NCBI GenBank assembly: GCA_046542255.1
Contig: JBKHBT010000019.1
Coordinates: forward strand, 1 to 43,134
DNA length: 43,134 bases
Source of the DNA: JBKHBT01 sp046542255
GTDB taxonomy: Bacteria; UBP14; UBA6098; JBKHBT01
Direction of reading: 5' to 3'
Part shown: positions 18,201-26,922 of the stretch, one piece after another
Layout of the letters: each line of letters starts with the position of its first letter
How positions within the stretch are numbered: the stretch's first letter is position 1
Translations under genes and position numbers: made by a program
Notes under the pieces: generated by a model
Told to the model about the DNA's origin: nothing
Databases searched by the model: none
What the model saw: only the letters and a program-made list of their open reading frames with translations

Positions 18201-20321
18201 TACTAAATCAATAAATGATATATGAGCAGAATCTGGCATATATAGCCAGTCGCCTATCGGTTCATAATATTCTATCATTGGGGGATCGTAATCGACAACG
18301 AAACTCCATTCGATAGGTAAGTCTTCGATCGGTTCTCCCCATGGGTCTGAACCGGCTGTGATTACGCATTCTATTGTATCACCGCTTGTAAAATAATCAG
18401 GGAAAGGCGGCATGAAGACAAAAACCGAGTCATCATGATAAGAAAGTTCATCTGACATAACAGTGTATGGAATGCCGTCAACTTCAAGCAATAAAGAATT
18501 TGGATCGATAGCGTCATCCGGGTCCCAGAAATGTAAAACAATCGAATCGGGATTACAAGCTGTGATAGAATCTAAGCCTGGATATACAAAATACGCATAA
18601 GGCGGATTATTGAGATAATAAACACAGCAATATGTTGTATCATTTGGTCCGCAATATTCGCTTTCAACAAGGTCACCAACATTAAGGCAGACATTAACAG
18701 AGTCTTCGCCCAAAAATCCCAATTCTCTGAATGTTCCAGTCAAGCTGAACGTTCCTGCATCCTCAGTTCCGGTAAAGTCAACATATGGCGACCCCATATA
18801 GAAAGGATCCCCATTGACTGTAAAATAGGCATCGAGAGCATCTATACCGGCTAAATCATCAGCAATTTCCCAAAGTCCGCTATACATTGTGTCATCGAGA
18901 TGTATTCCACATTCTGGTGTAATATCGGCCAATAGTTCGGGAGGTTCAAGGTCAACAAAAAAATGACATGAAGGCCCTCCGAACATAGGACAACCATCCA
19001 TTGATAGGACATTGTCGAGTGAAAAATCTACTCTCTGCCCATGTGTCCATGGAACAGTCGGAGTGAATGTAAGGTATTCACCGACATAGGTCATATGGTC
19101 GGGGTAATTGTATGTAACACCATCGACAGTGATTTCGATAGTGCTTGGATCAACCGGTTCTGCATCTGGGCCGCTTGTCCATATACGCCATTGAACGGTC
19201 TGGTATTCGCAGGCAGAAATAACACCGCAATCGCCTCCAGTCAGAAGTGGGCTTGTAACTTCGGCTTCTGGCCCGACACATCGGCAAGAGTCATCGGTAG
19301 TACAGCCGAATATGGTATCTTCTTCACCGCCGCAGCCCCATAATCTAATATTGAAACATCTCGAGGCACCAGTGCAGGAAGAGTCGATATCGACATGCCA
19401 GCCGAGATGCCAATCTCCACCGGGGCTAACAGATGAGCCTGTAACAGGATTGGTAGATTCTATTCCAATACATGATGGGTCTATTGGCATTAACATGGCA
19501 TTTACCGCACAAGTTACGCCGGTATTATTGACGATATGAGCATTAATTGCTTCCCAGGTATTCAAGAGATCGACAACATCATCAAGAATAGCGCTCCAAG
19601 GTGTTGAAAGTGAATATGACTCACCGCCCGAGTCTTCAGCAACGGAAGTGTACCATGCCGAAGCACCGGCATCCGAGCAATCATGGGCAAAAAACACAAC
19701 AGTACCCGTTGACATAACCATCGAATATACCTCAGAGTCGAGATAGTCTGAAAAACCACTTCCATCTCCCCTTTCATGATAGGGAGCATCCGTGAAGGTT
19801 ATGATTACACGCATCGCATCGGGCCGCCAATCATAGTCGGTTATTGAATGGGCGATAGCATCCAGCTGAACTTCTGGCCAATCACCACCACCTGATACAC
19901 CAGTTGCATTCAATCTTGTAACAAATTCAGAAGAATTGGAAGTCATCTGGAAACCCGGTGTGCCAGGATCGAAGTCCCATAATCTGGGTGGCCTATCACC
20001 AAAACAGGCAGCTCCAAAGCGATAATCATAACCTCTTGCGTCTAATTCTGAGATAAAAGAACCGATAGCCGACCTTACGCCAGATATCTCTCCTCCCATT
20101 GAACCAGATGTATCCAATGACCATACAATATCGACTGCGCCAGTGTCGAGCCTGCAACCAAGTTCTGTTGTGTATTCCATGGCATCGAGCATCTCAAATG
20201 GCTCGGGAATACCACGAACATTCATATCTAACTCTTTAACAAGGAAAGGATCATCCTTGGCAAATGTCAATGGTACTAAGATTAAAACCATTAATGTAAA
20301 AGCAGTTAACAAACGTCTCAC
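12288..20321 (-). CDS. Giant VWA-domain Ig-dyad surface protein with T9SS type B C-terminus
   Basis: The protein has 2677 residues. A signal peptide (MRRLLTAFTLMVLILVPLTF) is followed by a von Willebrand A domain (about 62-245) with an intact MIDAS start (DTSGSM, 70-75) and a later VIITFTDAPYH strand. From about residue 345 to 2570 I count ten tandem dyads of about 220 residues. Each has an A module opening with GP.A.I..P and an AC.DE-like Cys, then a B module opening with D..PP and carrying a D.PD.C.PN...CW pattern. The C-terminal sorting domain (EHPNPFTPNDDGYNEIAVFD ... WDGRDNNG ... GTVVLVR) is CHU_C/T9SS type B. It should be a long, disulfide-stapled surface filament presenting a VWA adhesin tip. 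Start is GTG 20321 with GGGAGG 6 nt upstream. The promoter at 20369-20397 is divergent from that of the next giant gene. Confidence 0.88.
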   Translation of the reverse strand: MRRLLTAFTLMVLILVPLTFAKDDPFLVKELDMNVRGIPEPFEMLDAMEYTTELGCRLDTGAVDIVWSLDTSGSMGGEISGVRSAIGSFISELDARGYDYRFGAACFGDRPPRLWDFDPGTPGFQMTSNSSEFVTRLNATGVSGGGDWPEVQLDAIAHSITDYDWRPDAMRVIITFTDAPYHERGDGSGFSDYLDSEVYSMVMSTGTVVFFAHDCSDAGASAWYTSVAEDSGGESYSLSTPWSAILDDVVDLLNTWEAINAHIVNNTGVTCAVNAMLMPIDPSCIGIESTNPVTGSSVSPGGDWHLGWHVDIDSSCTGASRCFNIRLWGCGGEEDTIFGCTTDDSCRCVGPEAEVTSPLLTGGDCGVISACEYQTVQWRIWTSGPDAEPVDPSTIEITVDGVTYNYPDHMTYVGEYLTFTPTVPWTHGQRVDFSLDNVLSMDGCPMFGGPSCHFFVDLEPPELLADITPECGIHLDDTMYSGLWEIADDLAGIDALDAYFTVNGDPFYMGSPYVDFTGTEDAGTFSLTGTFRELGFLGEDSVNVCLNVGDLVESEYCGPNDTTYCCVYYLNNPPYAYFVYPGLDSITACNPDSIVLHFWDPDDAIDPNSLLLEVDGIPYTVMSDELSYHDDSVFVFMPPFPDYFTSGDTIECVITAGSDPWGEPIEDLPIEWSFVVDYDPPMIEYYEPIGDWLYMPDSAHISFIDLVSGLDTTAFVITVNGEVVEDFTEGWGEGTALDSVYNLEIPLSMEYCIGYAETCIVEICVEDIQDMPDYCAPNDTTICWDFRVIRSGPVPEIVYPAPETYVACHDSTITLHMIEALAPVDSSSIRLTINDITYDISSDSLFFIPSDSLSSGSYIVFNPGYDYWLDDTVYHVSLDSCSDIYGTPMPDGYTPFTWSFYTDFSPPVFWSPFPYPGATVATESPTISVNLTDSITNVDPASVSITIRDTLTFGASHSCVTYDDSTGYLEILTGCAGIEFADQETVQVCIDAYDTPNYCDPNDTTYCWEFIVSLRPPDPGIVTYVPSSHVACDSAEQAVLMTIMDVDGVDETSIVLSVEDTIFYWGDPELTWTDDSILTFTPLSPETYFRNAQIIDICLLRVADLLGNVSEDTLCWSFEMDLSPPRIWNPMQRPDTVINDSLAPISIWMWDSLTGIDTSTVYMVIDGDTMTLEDSCLVWEDGDSVFNELSFDISCIGSSWTDWDTVNVWVGACDSPDTCAPNCATFEWRFFVHLTGPTASIITPTDGQISACDDQCIEIMLSDDWEGVDDTTITLVINESDTFGVDSPMLTYTEADSLLEFCPDSAAWRYWANEEEIHVELIEASDSLGNPLGTPLDWRFEVDLEAPVASMIEPLPYDTLTTLLPTVEFDLSDNLAGLDESTIRLVMNGTVYTVDSSGVSWDGTHFNVTSGVMFSGGDSVRACIYADDNPDLCSANGMDTCWIFYLESGGPTPRIVRPFDGAISACSDEYIEFTVSDDNGIIDTSLHFFVVRSTDMSDTAFVDYDDPEVTYSYVPLPDHEATVRYEPDLAFFDPETVYVCITDAIDSLYNPMETPLCWEFYMDTIAPVMWDPYPPAMDVIDERMPEISFKLYDEISGLDLDSTLFSAVVRIEGGGSWTFNLSDSCLTWTEAESLFTISTECAGIEFGCGDRVEVRIVANDSPDYCSPNTAFPDWSFNLETGGPEAEIIRPWPDSTSSCEDEYVGILLDDANGIDPTTIVLVVDGDTIRIDDPDLTYDPDTDMLYYVPDPIFPDDATIHVELLEAVDSLGCGLETPLDWEFHMDRIPPSISGVSPTDSTADPSPMIQAYVFDYESGVNEDSIRVIVDGVEYDLTDPALEMLGDSTLRFDPDVHGIRWSGGDTVCITISTFDNADDYYGIGDFDGDDCPPNWNDTTWCFRVRPGGPVANYIYPFDGAWVACDPDSVAMTLEDEDGVVDSSVVVWIGRPDVGIDTTLTTDSPQIDYDGSLNLIWYPDPGYEDGEHINISIIEAYDVLFNDLETHDTLSFRIDLTPPVHLSHVPATDSVLDDIRPEICIEIFDSLSGIDPATIILTIDDTDYAESNPAVDWDGTSMLCFDAATADVRWYGGDSVHVGVCADDSPDFCAPHSFCYDYFFHIAPGGPVPNWVRPEPGAWSACPDEEIQATIEDPQGILDSTIVVEVERYAGTATSRVDTFTIADSGEFFWSYPDLTIHPAEAFASGESIYVCIVAVEDSISNPLADPLCWGFNMDLDPPEYWNPVPFDGEELLVRNTPISINIYDYLTGVDTESIELTYDNNRTGSESFGFDDTGITYSETDSLITLEPTAAGIEWRGGDSICVYIEAFDSPTSPADSGYELDYCEPNDSEYRWCFTVAPGGPIAEIQRPYDSTFSSCIDEHLVIYLTDDDVGVDITTLSMMINSEHITWPDTRLEYENDTLYFYPDPIFADGSTYRVQLNYIADMLGNESYDLLDWSFTIDRTPPAFFVEQPPLPEPFVPSDYWMTRNQEQPIVIRIEEDGSGLLERSIVFSIMDSIEYTPAELDYEYNADGGYAMIRFDPADHDIQFTSGDTVIFRIEASDTVEYCDHNIDTARYHFLIEPKVVCLEHPNPFTPNDDGYNEIAVFDYPGMISEEAELKIFDKRKQLVYEREMGPVSQLSQFESRSWDGRDNNGKLMPPGIYIYVILKDGELVCQGTVVLVR

Positions 20322-20368
20322 TTTAAGCCTCCCATGCTTAAGTAGTAATTATATTTTTTCTCACTTTA

Positions 20369-20397
20369 ATTATAGGTATAGATGTTTCTAAAGTCAA
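20369..20397 (-). promoter_or_regulatory. Sigma70-like promoter of the giant VWA gene
   Basis: On the minus strand, TTGACT (20397-20392) and TATAAT (20374-20369) are separated by exactly 17 nt, near consensus. The 5' leader to the GTG start at 20321 would be about 40 nt. Confidence 0.75.
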
Positions 20398-20563
20398 TGT
20401 TTTTTATAAAATTTTATAGTTCAAAAAGGTCTTGTTTTTTTCTGAAAATTGACGATATTTACTATCTGAAGAAAAGTGAATAAAAAAACAATATAACAAT
20501 AAAGTTGAGATCGTAATTATAAAAAAATCTTTTGAAAATCTAATTTGAAATGACATTTTTAAC

Positions 20564-20590
20564 TTGACACCTATGAAAGATGTCTATAAT
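20564..20590 (+). promoter_or_regulatory. Sigma70-like promoter of the 1577-aa giant gene
   Basis: TTGACA (20564-20569) and TATAAT (20585-20590) are both perfect, with a short 15-nt spacer. The start codon is at 20659. The AT-rich stretch between this and the opposing promoter (20398-20563) has no gene visible and could hold shared control sites. Confidence 0.65.
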
Positions 20591-20658
20591 TTTGTGAGAA
20601 ATTACGTTATTTATGCGAAAGCAATAAGTAAAAATAAAAAACTTATGAAGGAGGCACG

Positions 20659-23600
20659 ATGAAGAAAGCCAGCCTGTTGTTGTTTATGATTCTGTTTGGT
20701 TTGGTTTACGCACAAGGAGGTGTGCGCCTTACAGAACCTTTGGACGGCACAATAACATCTGATGCAGGTCAAAATGTGAATTACCTGTTTGATATGGCAG
20801 AGGATGTAGATCCATCAACCATTGAGTTATTCGTTAATGGTGTTTTATACACAACAGACAGCTCCCAAGTTATTTGGGATCCATCGAATTTAACTTTTAT
20901 CCCAATGGGATGGACAGATGGCGAAGTTGTTAGTTGTTCACTGGCACATGCTGAATACTTAGATGGCGAAACTATAGATGGTTTACCATTAGTTTCAGAA
21001 TTTACAGTGGATCTTACTGAACCTTACCTGGTCGGATATTCACCCAGCGTAATCTGGGAAAGGCCAGATATGGAAATAATACATGATGTCGAAGAACCAC
21101 TCGAGGTTTGGATTGCAGATGATCATGGTGTTATTAATCAGTTTACAATTCAGGTACAGGTTAATAGTTCACATTACACTATACTCTCACCGGGTTGTAC
21201 CTGGAATCCCGATTCATTCTATGTAAATGAAGATGATGATATTTACTTCTTCCTCGGAGAAGCAACTACCGATACATTCTATTATGGTGGCGCTGATTCT
21301 CTTATGGTTGTCGTTACAGCAGACGATACTACATGGTTCGGAGCTGATGGTTCCATCGATACAACTTATCCTGGAACTGATTCTACATTCTACACTTACC
21401 ATGGACTCGATGGCGAATATGTTTTCGGCCCAGCTTATCCATGGATGGAATTAGATACTATCGCAGATGGCTATCGTTTGACTGATACATCTGATGATAC
21501 AGTTTCCTGTGGACTTTTCAAAATCGATCCAGTTGCTGCTGGATTTGAATGGCCAAGACAGGATACTGTCAGAGTGCATTTGTACACTGCATCTGATATT
21601 CCTGATTATGGAGCACCTAATTCTATTAGTACCTATGACACAGAGAATAATCTTTGGTATTTTGCAGTCGATGCTATTGGACCAGAATACACAGCAATCT
21701 ATCCATACAATGAAGTTGTAAGGCCGGATGAGCTTATTTATTCTTCATGTGCCGATCTCGATGTTATAATGCATTTCAAAGACAACTATGGAATTGCGAT
21801 TCCTACACTCAGTGTCGATATTCGCGGTGCTGTTCTCGATTATACCGACCCTCATATCACAATCGATACTCTCGATGCAGATACTGTCATTGTTGAGGCA
21901 GACACAACAATCACTGTCTATGAATTCCAGATGGTTTACACGCCATCCCCACAGTACTATAATGGCGAATATATCGATATCGAGTTATTAGCACTGGATG
22001 ATATATTTGGGAATGAATTCACCGAGGTTTTTGCACCTCATCCATGGACACTTTATATCGATAGAAGCAAGCCATATATTGGCGATACATATCCAATGGA
22101 CGGCATAACAACAGATGATAAAGAAATGAATATCTGGTTCACAGCCTTCGATAGGCTTGGACATGTCGATCCACAGTCGATACATCTCATTATCGAGACA
22201 TCCAGTGGCAATCGTTACGACTATACTGGATACAGCGAAGTATTGCTTCCAGAAATTACCTGGGACGGTACCACATATCGCTTCAATCCTGAATATGTCG
22301 GTTGGGAATGGCAGCAGGGCGATACAGTCTTTGCTACCATTTATACAATGACCGATGATATCGATTTCTGCTCACCTAATGTCATGGAAGACCTGGCTAC
22401 AAGCTGGCACTTCTATGTCTCCGATGGGCCACAGTGCAGTCCACTTGCACCACTGGATCACGAATATACATCATGTCAGATTCAGCCTGTTTCTTTCGAA
22501 TGTATCGATCCAGATGGAATCAATCCGAATTCTGTCGAATTTATGTACGAAGGTGAAATCTTCACCGTAAATACATCCGAAGAAGAATACGATTCTCATT
22601 ACGTAGGCGGAATGCTCGTTGCTGTCGATACGACAGAGATATTCCCACTTCAGCATACAGGCGATGGACACTTTGCTTTCACGCCGCCAGAACGCTTTGA
22701 ACACAGAGATGCAGAAGAAGTCGAATGCTCGATTCTCGCTGCCGAAGACGTTCTCGGAAATGGCATGTGGGGCCCATCGATCGATTGGAGCTTCATATAT
22801 GACCACACAGCACCATTTGTTATTACTCACTCACCTGAAGATGGCGGAGTTGCTGGCGGGCCAAGGCCATATTTCGAAATTCAGTTCGGAGATTCCGTCT
22901 GTGGTATGATCGATATTGTCAATACTACACTGACAATCAATGGCCTCGTCCATGGTTTCGATCTCGATGATGAAATCATTTGGGACGGAATTACAAATAC
23001 TCTATCAATAGATACCAGCCTTATGAGACTTTCATTCGCACATGGCGAAGAGGCAGAAGTCTGCATCACAAGGCTTTATGATAACCCAGAGAATAAATGC
23101 GATGTCCTTTCGAATCCAAATTATCTGGATGATCCATACTGCTGGAGCTTTACAGTAGATAATCAGTATCCAATGATCGATCTTTTGGAACCACAGGATG
23201 GCGACCATACTGCCTGTGCTAACCAGGAAATCAAAATTCTCTTGACAGACGATATTGGTGTCGATGAGTCATCTATTATCATGGTAGTTCAGGGACTTAT
23301 GTACGATATTCATGATTCTGAGCTTTCAATGAGCGGAGATACTCTTATCTTTACACCACCTTCTGCCTACACACATGGCGAAGAAGTCGCATTCAGCCTT
23401 ATACAGGTTGCCGATGTTGCTGGAAATATGATTTCTGGCGCTCCAAGCCCACTTCGTGGATTCTTTGTTGTCGATCTTGCAGCACCGACACTTACTGCTG
23501 CAATGCCTGCAGAAGGCGATGAAGTACTCGAATATCTCGATGAGATTTCTTTCACTGTCGAAGATATGAGCGGAATCGATTGGGAATCTGTCGAAGTTGA

Positions 23601-25392
23601 ATTGGATATCGATGGTGATGTCTATCATTTCATTACATTCTATGAAGATGGCGATACTATTATCGAATATGACCCTGTTACAGAAGAATCCGATACAACA
23701 ATCGATGATCTTTGGAATGATATCTTTACAGTTGAGGGTAATACAATAACCCTCGATCTTACAGAAACAGAAATTGAATTCCTACCAGGTGGCTCTCATG
23801 TCGCTGTAGAATTAACAGTCAATGATGATCCAGTATGGGCTTGCCCTGCTCCGAACACATTGGTCGAAAACTATGAATTCGATATGAATCCAGGCTGGTT
23901 CTTGGATCTTGTCATAAACGATGTAGATACAATTACACTGGGAGCCTTCATTGGCGCAGAAGCAGGCCTCGATGAATATGATATCGAAGCCCCACCCGAA
24001 GCTCCTGATTCTGGTTTCTTGCCAACCGTCTTCTTACTCGATGATGGTACAAGACTCTTCCAGGATGTAAGGGACCTCGAAGTCGATTCTCCTGTATGGG
24101 AAGTTTTCGCCGGTGGCGAAGATATTACCGTTACATGGGATCACGATGATATTCCACCATTTGGAAGCTTCGTAATCAATGGCTTCATCGATATGCGCGA
24201 TGCAACTGTTACCGAATTCGAAGTCGAAGCAGGCGGAGCATTCTATATTAACCACGGTGTTAACTTCATGACAATGCATGAAGGCTGGAACTTGCTTTCG
24301 ACACCAGTTATACCAAGTGACCCATCTCCAGATGCCGTATTCCCTGATGCATTACAGGTTTGGGAATATAGAGCAGACGAGGGTCGTTATGTAGAACCGC
24401 ATACAATCAGAGTTGGACATGCTTACTTCGTGCTTTATGCACCAGAAGGAGATATGCCAGATCCAATGGAATACGTTATTCCAGGCGTCCCTGCATACGA
24501 ATACACCAGAGAAGACGTACCTGCTGGTTGGAATGCAATTGGTTCAGTATGGCAGTTCGGTGGAGTTGACTTCACAGATCCTATGGACGTACCAGATGGT
24601 GCTTTCGATCCTACGCTTTATTCCTATAATCCTGAGACCAGGATTTATGATTATAGCGAAATTATCATAGGCGGACAGGGTTATTGGAGCTATGTCGAGC
24701 TTCCATCAGGCTTCACAAGCGCAGAACTTACTGTCGAAGCATGGAAAGCTGGCGCACCAGTTAGGCCAACTGCAAATATCGATTGGACAAGCATTATTAA
24801 TATCGCAGGCATGAACTTAACAGTCGGCCGTGCAACAGGCGATGTCCAAACATTAGATAGACTTATGCCACCGACACCACCAAACGGTGGAAGCTATCCT
24901 GCTTATATTGTCGATGATGCCGCTGCTTCTACAAAATACGCAGCAGCCGATAATGCAGAATGGACAATCTTTGTCGAACGTGATTCCGAGCTGAAACTCG
25001 TACAGGACGCACCATCTAACATCACTCTGATGCTCGATGGCGAAGTTCTCGATGCTAATACAACAGTTTCTGCTGGAACACATGTCTTAAAGGCAGTTTC
25101 GGCAAGTACACCAGAGTCCTACTCACTAGAGCAGAACTCACCTAATCCGTTCAATGGCGCAACATCCATCTCATTCCAAATCCCGGAAGAGACAGATGTT
25201 ACACTATCAGTTCACGATATGCTCGGCCGTACGATTGCTACCCTCACAGAAGGCAAGCTCTCTGCCGGCAGACATAGCGTAAACTGGAATTGCACCGATG
25301 ACAATGGAACAGAACAGCCAACTGGTGTCTATTTCTACAAAATCAGTACACCGGATTACAGCTCTACAAATAAGATGCTCTATATCAAATAG
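20659..25392 (+). CDS. Giant secreted Ig-dyad protein with T9SS type A C-terminus
   Basis: The protein has 1577 residues. A signal peptide (MKKASLLLFMILFGLVYAQG) is followed by about four A-B Ig-like dyads over the first ~1100 residues. These are homologous in pattern to the VWA neighbour: A modules such as LLEPQDGDHTACANQEIKIL and B modules such as DHTAPFVITHSPEDG. The next part is different, with a GWNLLSTPVIPSDPSPDAVF-type segment and a later GQGYWSYVE, a pattern I associate with beta domains near the C-termini of FCB secreted proteins. The last ~85 residues are a type A T9SS sorting domain (NSPNPFNGATSISFQIP, LSVHDMLGRTIATL, GVYFYKIST, KMLYIK). GGAGG at 20650-20654 sets the start. A terminator follows directly, so it is a single-gene transcript divergent from the VWA gene and possibly co-regulated with it. 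Confidence 0.87.
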   Translation: MKKASLLLFMILFGLVYAQGGVRLTEPLDGTITSDAGQNVNYLFDMAEDVDPSTIELFVNGVLYTTDSSQVIWDPSNLTFIPMGWTDGEVVSCSLAHAEYLDGETIDGLPLVSEFTVDLTEPYLVGYSPSVIWERPDMEIIHDVEEPLEVWIADDHGVINQFTIQVQVNSSHYTILSPGCTWNPDSFYVNEDDDIYFFLGEATTDTFYYGGADSLMVVVTADDTTWFGADGSIDTTYPGTDSTFYTYHGLDGEYVFGPAYPWMELDTIADGYRLTDTSDDTVSCGLFKIDPVAAGFEWPRQDTVRVHLYTASDIPDYGAPNSISTYDTENNLWYFAVDAIGPEYTAIYPYNEVVRPDELIYSSCADLDVIMHFKDNYGIAIPTLSVDIRGAVLDYTDPHITIDTLDADTVIVEADTTITVYEFQMVYTPSPQYYNGEYIDIELLALDDIFGNEFTEVFAPHPWTLYIDRSKPYIGDTYPMDGITTDDKEMNIWFTAFDRLGHVDPQSIHLIIETSSGNRYDYTGYSEVLLPEITWDGTTYRFNPEYVGWEWQQGDTVFATIYTMTDDIDFCSPNVMEDLATSWHFYVSDGPQCSPLAPLDHEYTSCQIQPVSFECIDPDGINPNSVEFMYEGEIFTVNTSEEEYDSHYVGGMLVAVDTTEIFPLQHTGDGHFAFTPPERFEHRDAEEVECSILAAEDVLGNGMWGPSIDWSFIYDHTAPFVITHSPEDGGVAGGPRPYFEIQFGDSVCGMIDIVNTTLTINGLVHGFDLDDEIIWDGITNTLSIDTSLMRLSFAHGEEAEVCITRLYDNPENKCDVLSNPNYLDDPYCWSFTVDNQYPMIDLLEPQDGDHTACANQEIKILLTDDIGVDESSIIMVVQGLMYDIHDSELSMSGDTLIFTPPSAYTHGEEVAFSLIQVADVAGNMISGAPSPLRGFFVVDLAAPTLTAAMPAEGDEVLEYLDEISFTVEDMSGIDWESVEVELDIDGDVYHFITFYEDGDTIIEYDPVTEESDTTIDDLWNDIFTVEGNTITLDLTETEIEFLPGGSHVAVELTVNDDPVWACPAPNTLVENYEFDMNPGWFLDLVINDVDTITLGAFIGAEAGLDEYDIEAPPEAPDSGFLPTVFLLDDGTRLFQDVRDLEVDSPVWEVFAGGEDITVTWDHDDIPPFGSFVINGFIDMRDATVTEFEVEAGGAFYINHGVNFMTMHEGWNLLSTPVIPSDPSPDAVFPDALQVWEYRADEGRYVEPHTIRVGHAYFVLYAPEGDMPDPMEYVIPGVPAYEYTREDVPAGWNAIGSVWQFGGVDFTDPMDVPDGAFDPTLYSYNPETRIYDYSEIIIGGQGYWSYVELPSGFTSAELTVEAWKAGAPVRPTANIDWTSIINIAGMNLTVGRATGDVQTLDRLMPPTPPNGGSYPAYIVDDAAASTKYAAADNAEWTIFVERDSELKLVQDAPSNITLMLDGEVLDANTTVSAGTHVLKAVSASTPESYSLEQNSPNPFNGATSISFQIPEETDVTLSVHDMLGRTIATLTEGKLSAGRHSVNWNCTDDNGTEQPTGVYFYKISTPDYSSTNKMLYIK

Positions 25393-25416
25393 TATAGAGA
25401 CAACATCTATAGATTT

Positions 25417-25451
25417 GCCCCGGATGCTTTCGGTATCCGGGGCTTTTTTTA
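25417..25451 (+). terminator. Rho-independent terminator of the 1577-aa gene
   Basis: A GCCCCGGAT stem pairs with ATCCGGGGC around GCTTTCGGT, and a run of eight T residues follows. It begins 25 nt after the stop. Confidence 0.93.
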
Positions 25452-25480
25452 TTGGAAATTTTTATTTTTATCCATATCTT
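25452..25480 (+). promoter_or_regulatory. Weak candidate promoter for folC
   Basis: TTGGAA (25452-25457) and TATCTT (25475-25480) are separated by 17 nt, between the terminator and the folC start at 25530. The region is AT-rich, so chance is a real alternative. Confidence 0.35.
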
Positions 25481-25529
25481 TTTCTAAATTTTATTGTAGA
25501 TTAGTTCATCTGCTAAACGAAAGAAAGGC

Positions 25530-26915
25530 ATGATGGTTTTCCCGGAAAAAAAATACTCCAGTGAAAAAAAATTCATCGAAGCTCTGGATTATCTCGAGAG
25601 CCTTTTCAGCATGGAGAGAAATCCGCTTGCAAAAAGAAGTTCTGATGTTTACAATCTGGATTTCATGCGCGAATTTCTTAAAAGATTGGGAGATCCGCAG
25701 AAAAGCTATCCAGTTATCCATATTGCAGGTACCAATGGCAAAGGCTCGACAGCGATTTTGATTAATTCCATCTTGAATAGCTTTGGGCTGAAAACCGGCC
25801 TTTATATGTCGCCACATATTTGCACTATTCGAGAAAGAATTAAACTAAATGGCAAGTTGATCCCAGAAAAAGATTTCGCCGAGATGATTTTCCTTCTTCG
25901 AGATTCTGTTGCCGGTCGCGAGATCGGTATCCGTACATATTTCGAACTTTTAACGGCCGCTGCTATGATGTATTTCAAGAAGAAAAATGTTGATGTCGCT
26001 ATTTTGGAAGCAGGCCTCGGCGGAAGGCTCGATGCAACCAATATCGCCGATAGCGATATCGCAGTGATAACCAAAATTGCGATGGATCATCAAAAAGCCC
26101 TCGGCAATACACTCGAAAAAATTCTCTATGAAAAACTCGGAATCATAAAAGATGATTCTTCGGTAATAATTCAGGCTACCAATAAAAGACTTATGAATCT
26201 ATCTTATGAATACGCCTGGAAGAATAATGCAAGGAAAATATTGGATGATTCGGAAGTAGCCAATAATAGCTGCTTCTCAATCGATAAAAATGACTGTATA
26301 AAAATAGAAAATTTGCCAAATTGCGATATTTCTTTCGATATAGAAATGAGAATCAGGGGACTCTATCAGGGCAATAATCTCGCTACCGCTATTATTGCGT
26401 GTACCGAATTTTTACAAAGGCAAAATCTAAAAATAGACAATATAAATGAGAAGATTATCAAAGCATCAAGTGAAGCAGAAATAATTGGTAGAGTTCAAAA
26501 AATATCGGATAATCCGAATATTTTTATCGATGGTGGCCATAATAAAAATGCTGTGGAAGGCTCATTGAAATATTTCGAGAAAGCTATCGAAGACGATAGG
26601 CGATTGATACTTATTTATGCAGGAATGTACGATAAAGATATCCCCGGAATCATGGAAATTTTTGATAGATACAGCCACTTGATCGATAGGATAATTTTTA
26701 CTGAGTTGGAAAATCCTAGAGCAGCGAAGATAGATGAATTAAAAAGCACCAGTTCCAAATTAGAGATAGATAAGAAGTATTTTGAAAATTCTATGGATGC
26801 TTATTCCTTTGTCGAAAAGAGCACGAAAGAAGGTTCTGTTTTTCTTGTAATAGGTTCGCTATATCTTGCGGCCGATTATTTAGATAAATGTGGATTTTGT
26901 GAGAAATTATTTTGA
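25530..26915 (+). CDS. folC: Bifunctional folylpolyglutamate / dihydrofolate synthase
   Basis: This 461-residue protein is a Mur-ligase-type enzyme that adds glutamate to dihydropteroate and/or reduced folates with ATP in the cytosol. It shows the FolC hallmarks in order: ATP-binding loop HIAGTNGKGSTA (64-75), the SPHICTIRERIKLNG stretch, EAGLGGRLDATN, ITKIAMDHQKALGNTLEKI, and a C-terminal IDGGHNKNA motif. The last is usually DGAHNP, so Gly replaces Ala and the Pro is absent. The length is slightly above the usual ~420-430 because of an N-terminal extension of about 10 residues. Start is one of two adjacent ATGs after GAAAGG. No folate neighbours are present. It converges on cheB with a gap of only 7 nt and no visible terminator between them. 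Confidence 0.95.
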   Translation: MMVFPEKKYSSEKKFIEALDYLESLFSMERNPLAKRSSDVYNLDFMREFLKRLGDPQKSYPVIHIAGTNGKGSTAILINSILNSFGLKTGLYMSPHICTIRERIKLNGKLIPEKDFAEMIFLLRDSVAGREIGIRTYFELLTAAAMMYFKKKNVDVAILEAGLGGRLDATNIADSDIAVITKIAMDHQKALGNTLEKILYEKLGIIKDDSSVIIQATNKRLMNLSYEYAWKNNARKILDDSEVANNSCFSIDKNDCIKIENLPNCDISFDIEMRIRGLYQGNNLATAIIACTEFLQRQNLKIDNINEKIIKASSEAEIIGRVQKISDNPNIFIDGGHNKNAVEGSLKYFEKAIEDDRRLILIYAGMYDKDIPGIMEIFDRYSHLIDRIIFTELENPRAAKIDELKSTSSKLEIDKKYFENSMDAYSFVEKSTKEGSVFLVIGSLYLAADYLDKCGFCEKLF

Positions 26916-26922
26916 TGTTTTT

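Noticed and set aside
12600..19260. Tandem DNA repeats or a CRISPR-like array in the giant VWA gene
   Set aside because: The periodicity (about 660 bp) is at the protein level; the DNA units are well diverged and lie in one open frame.
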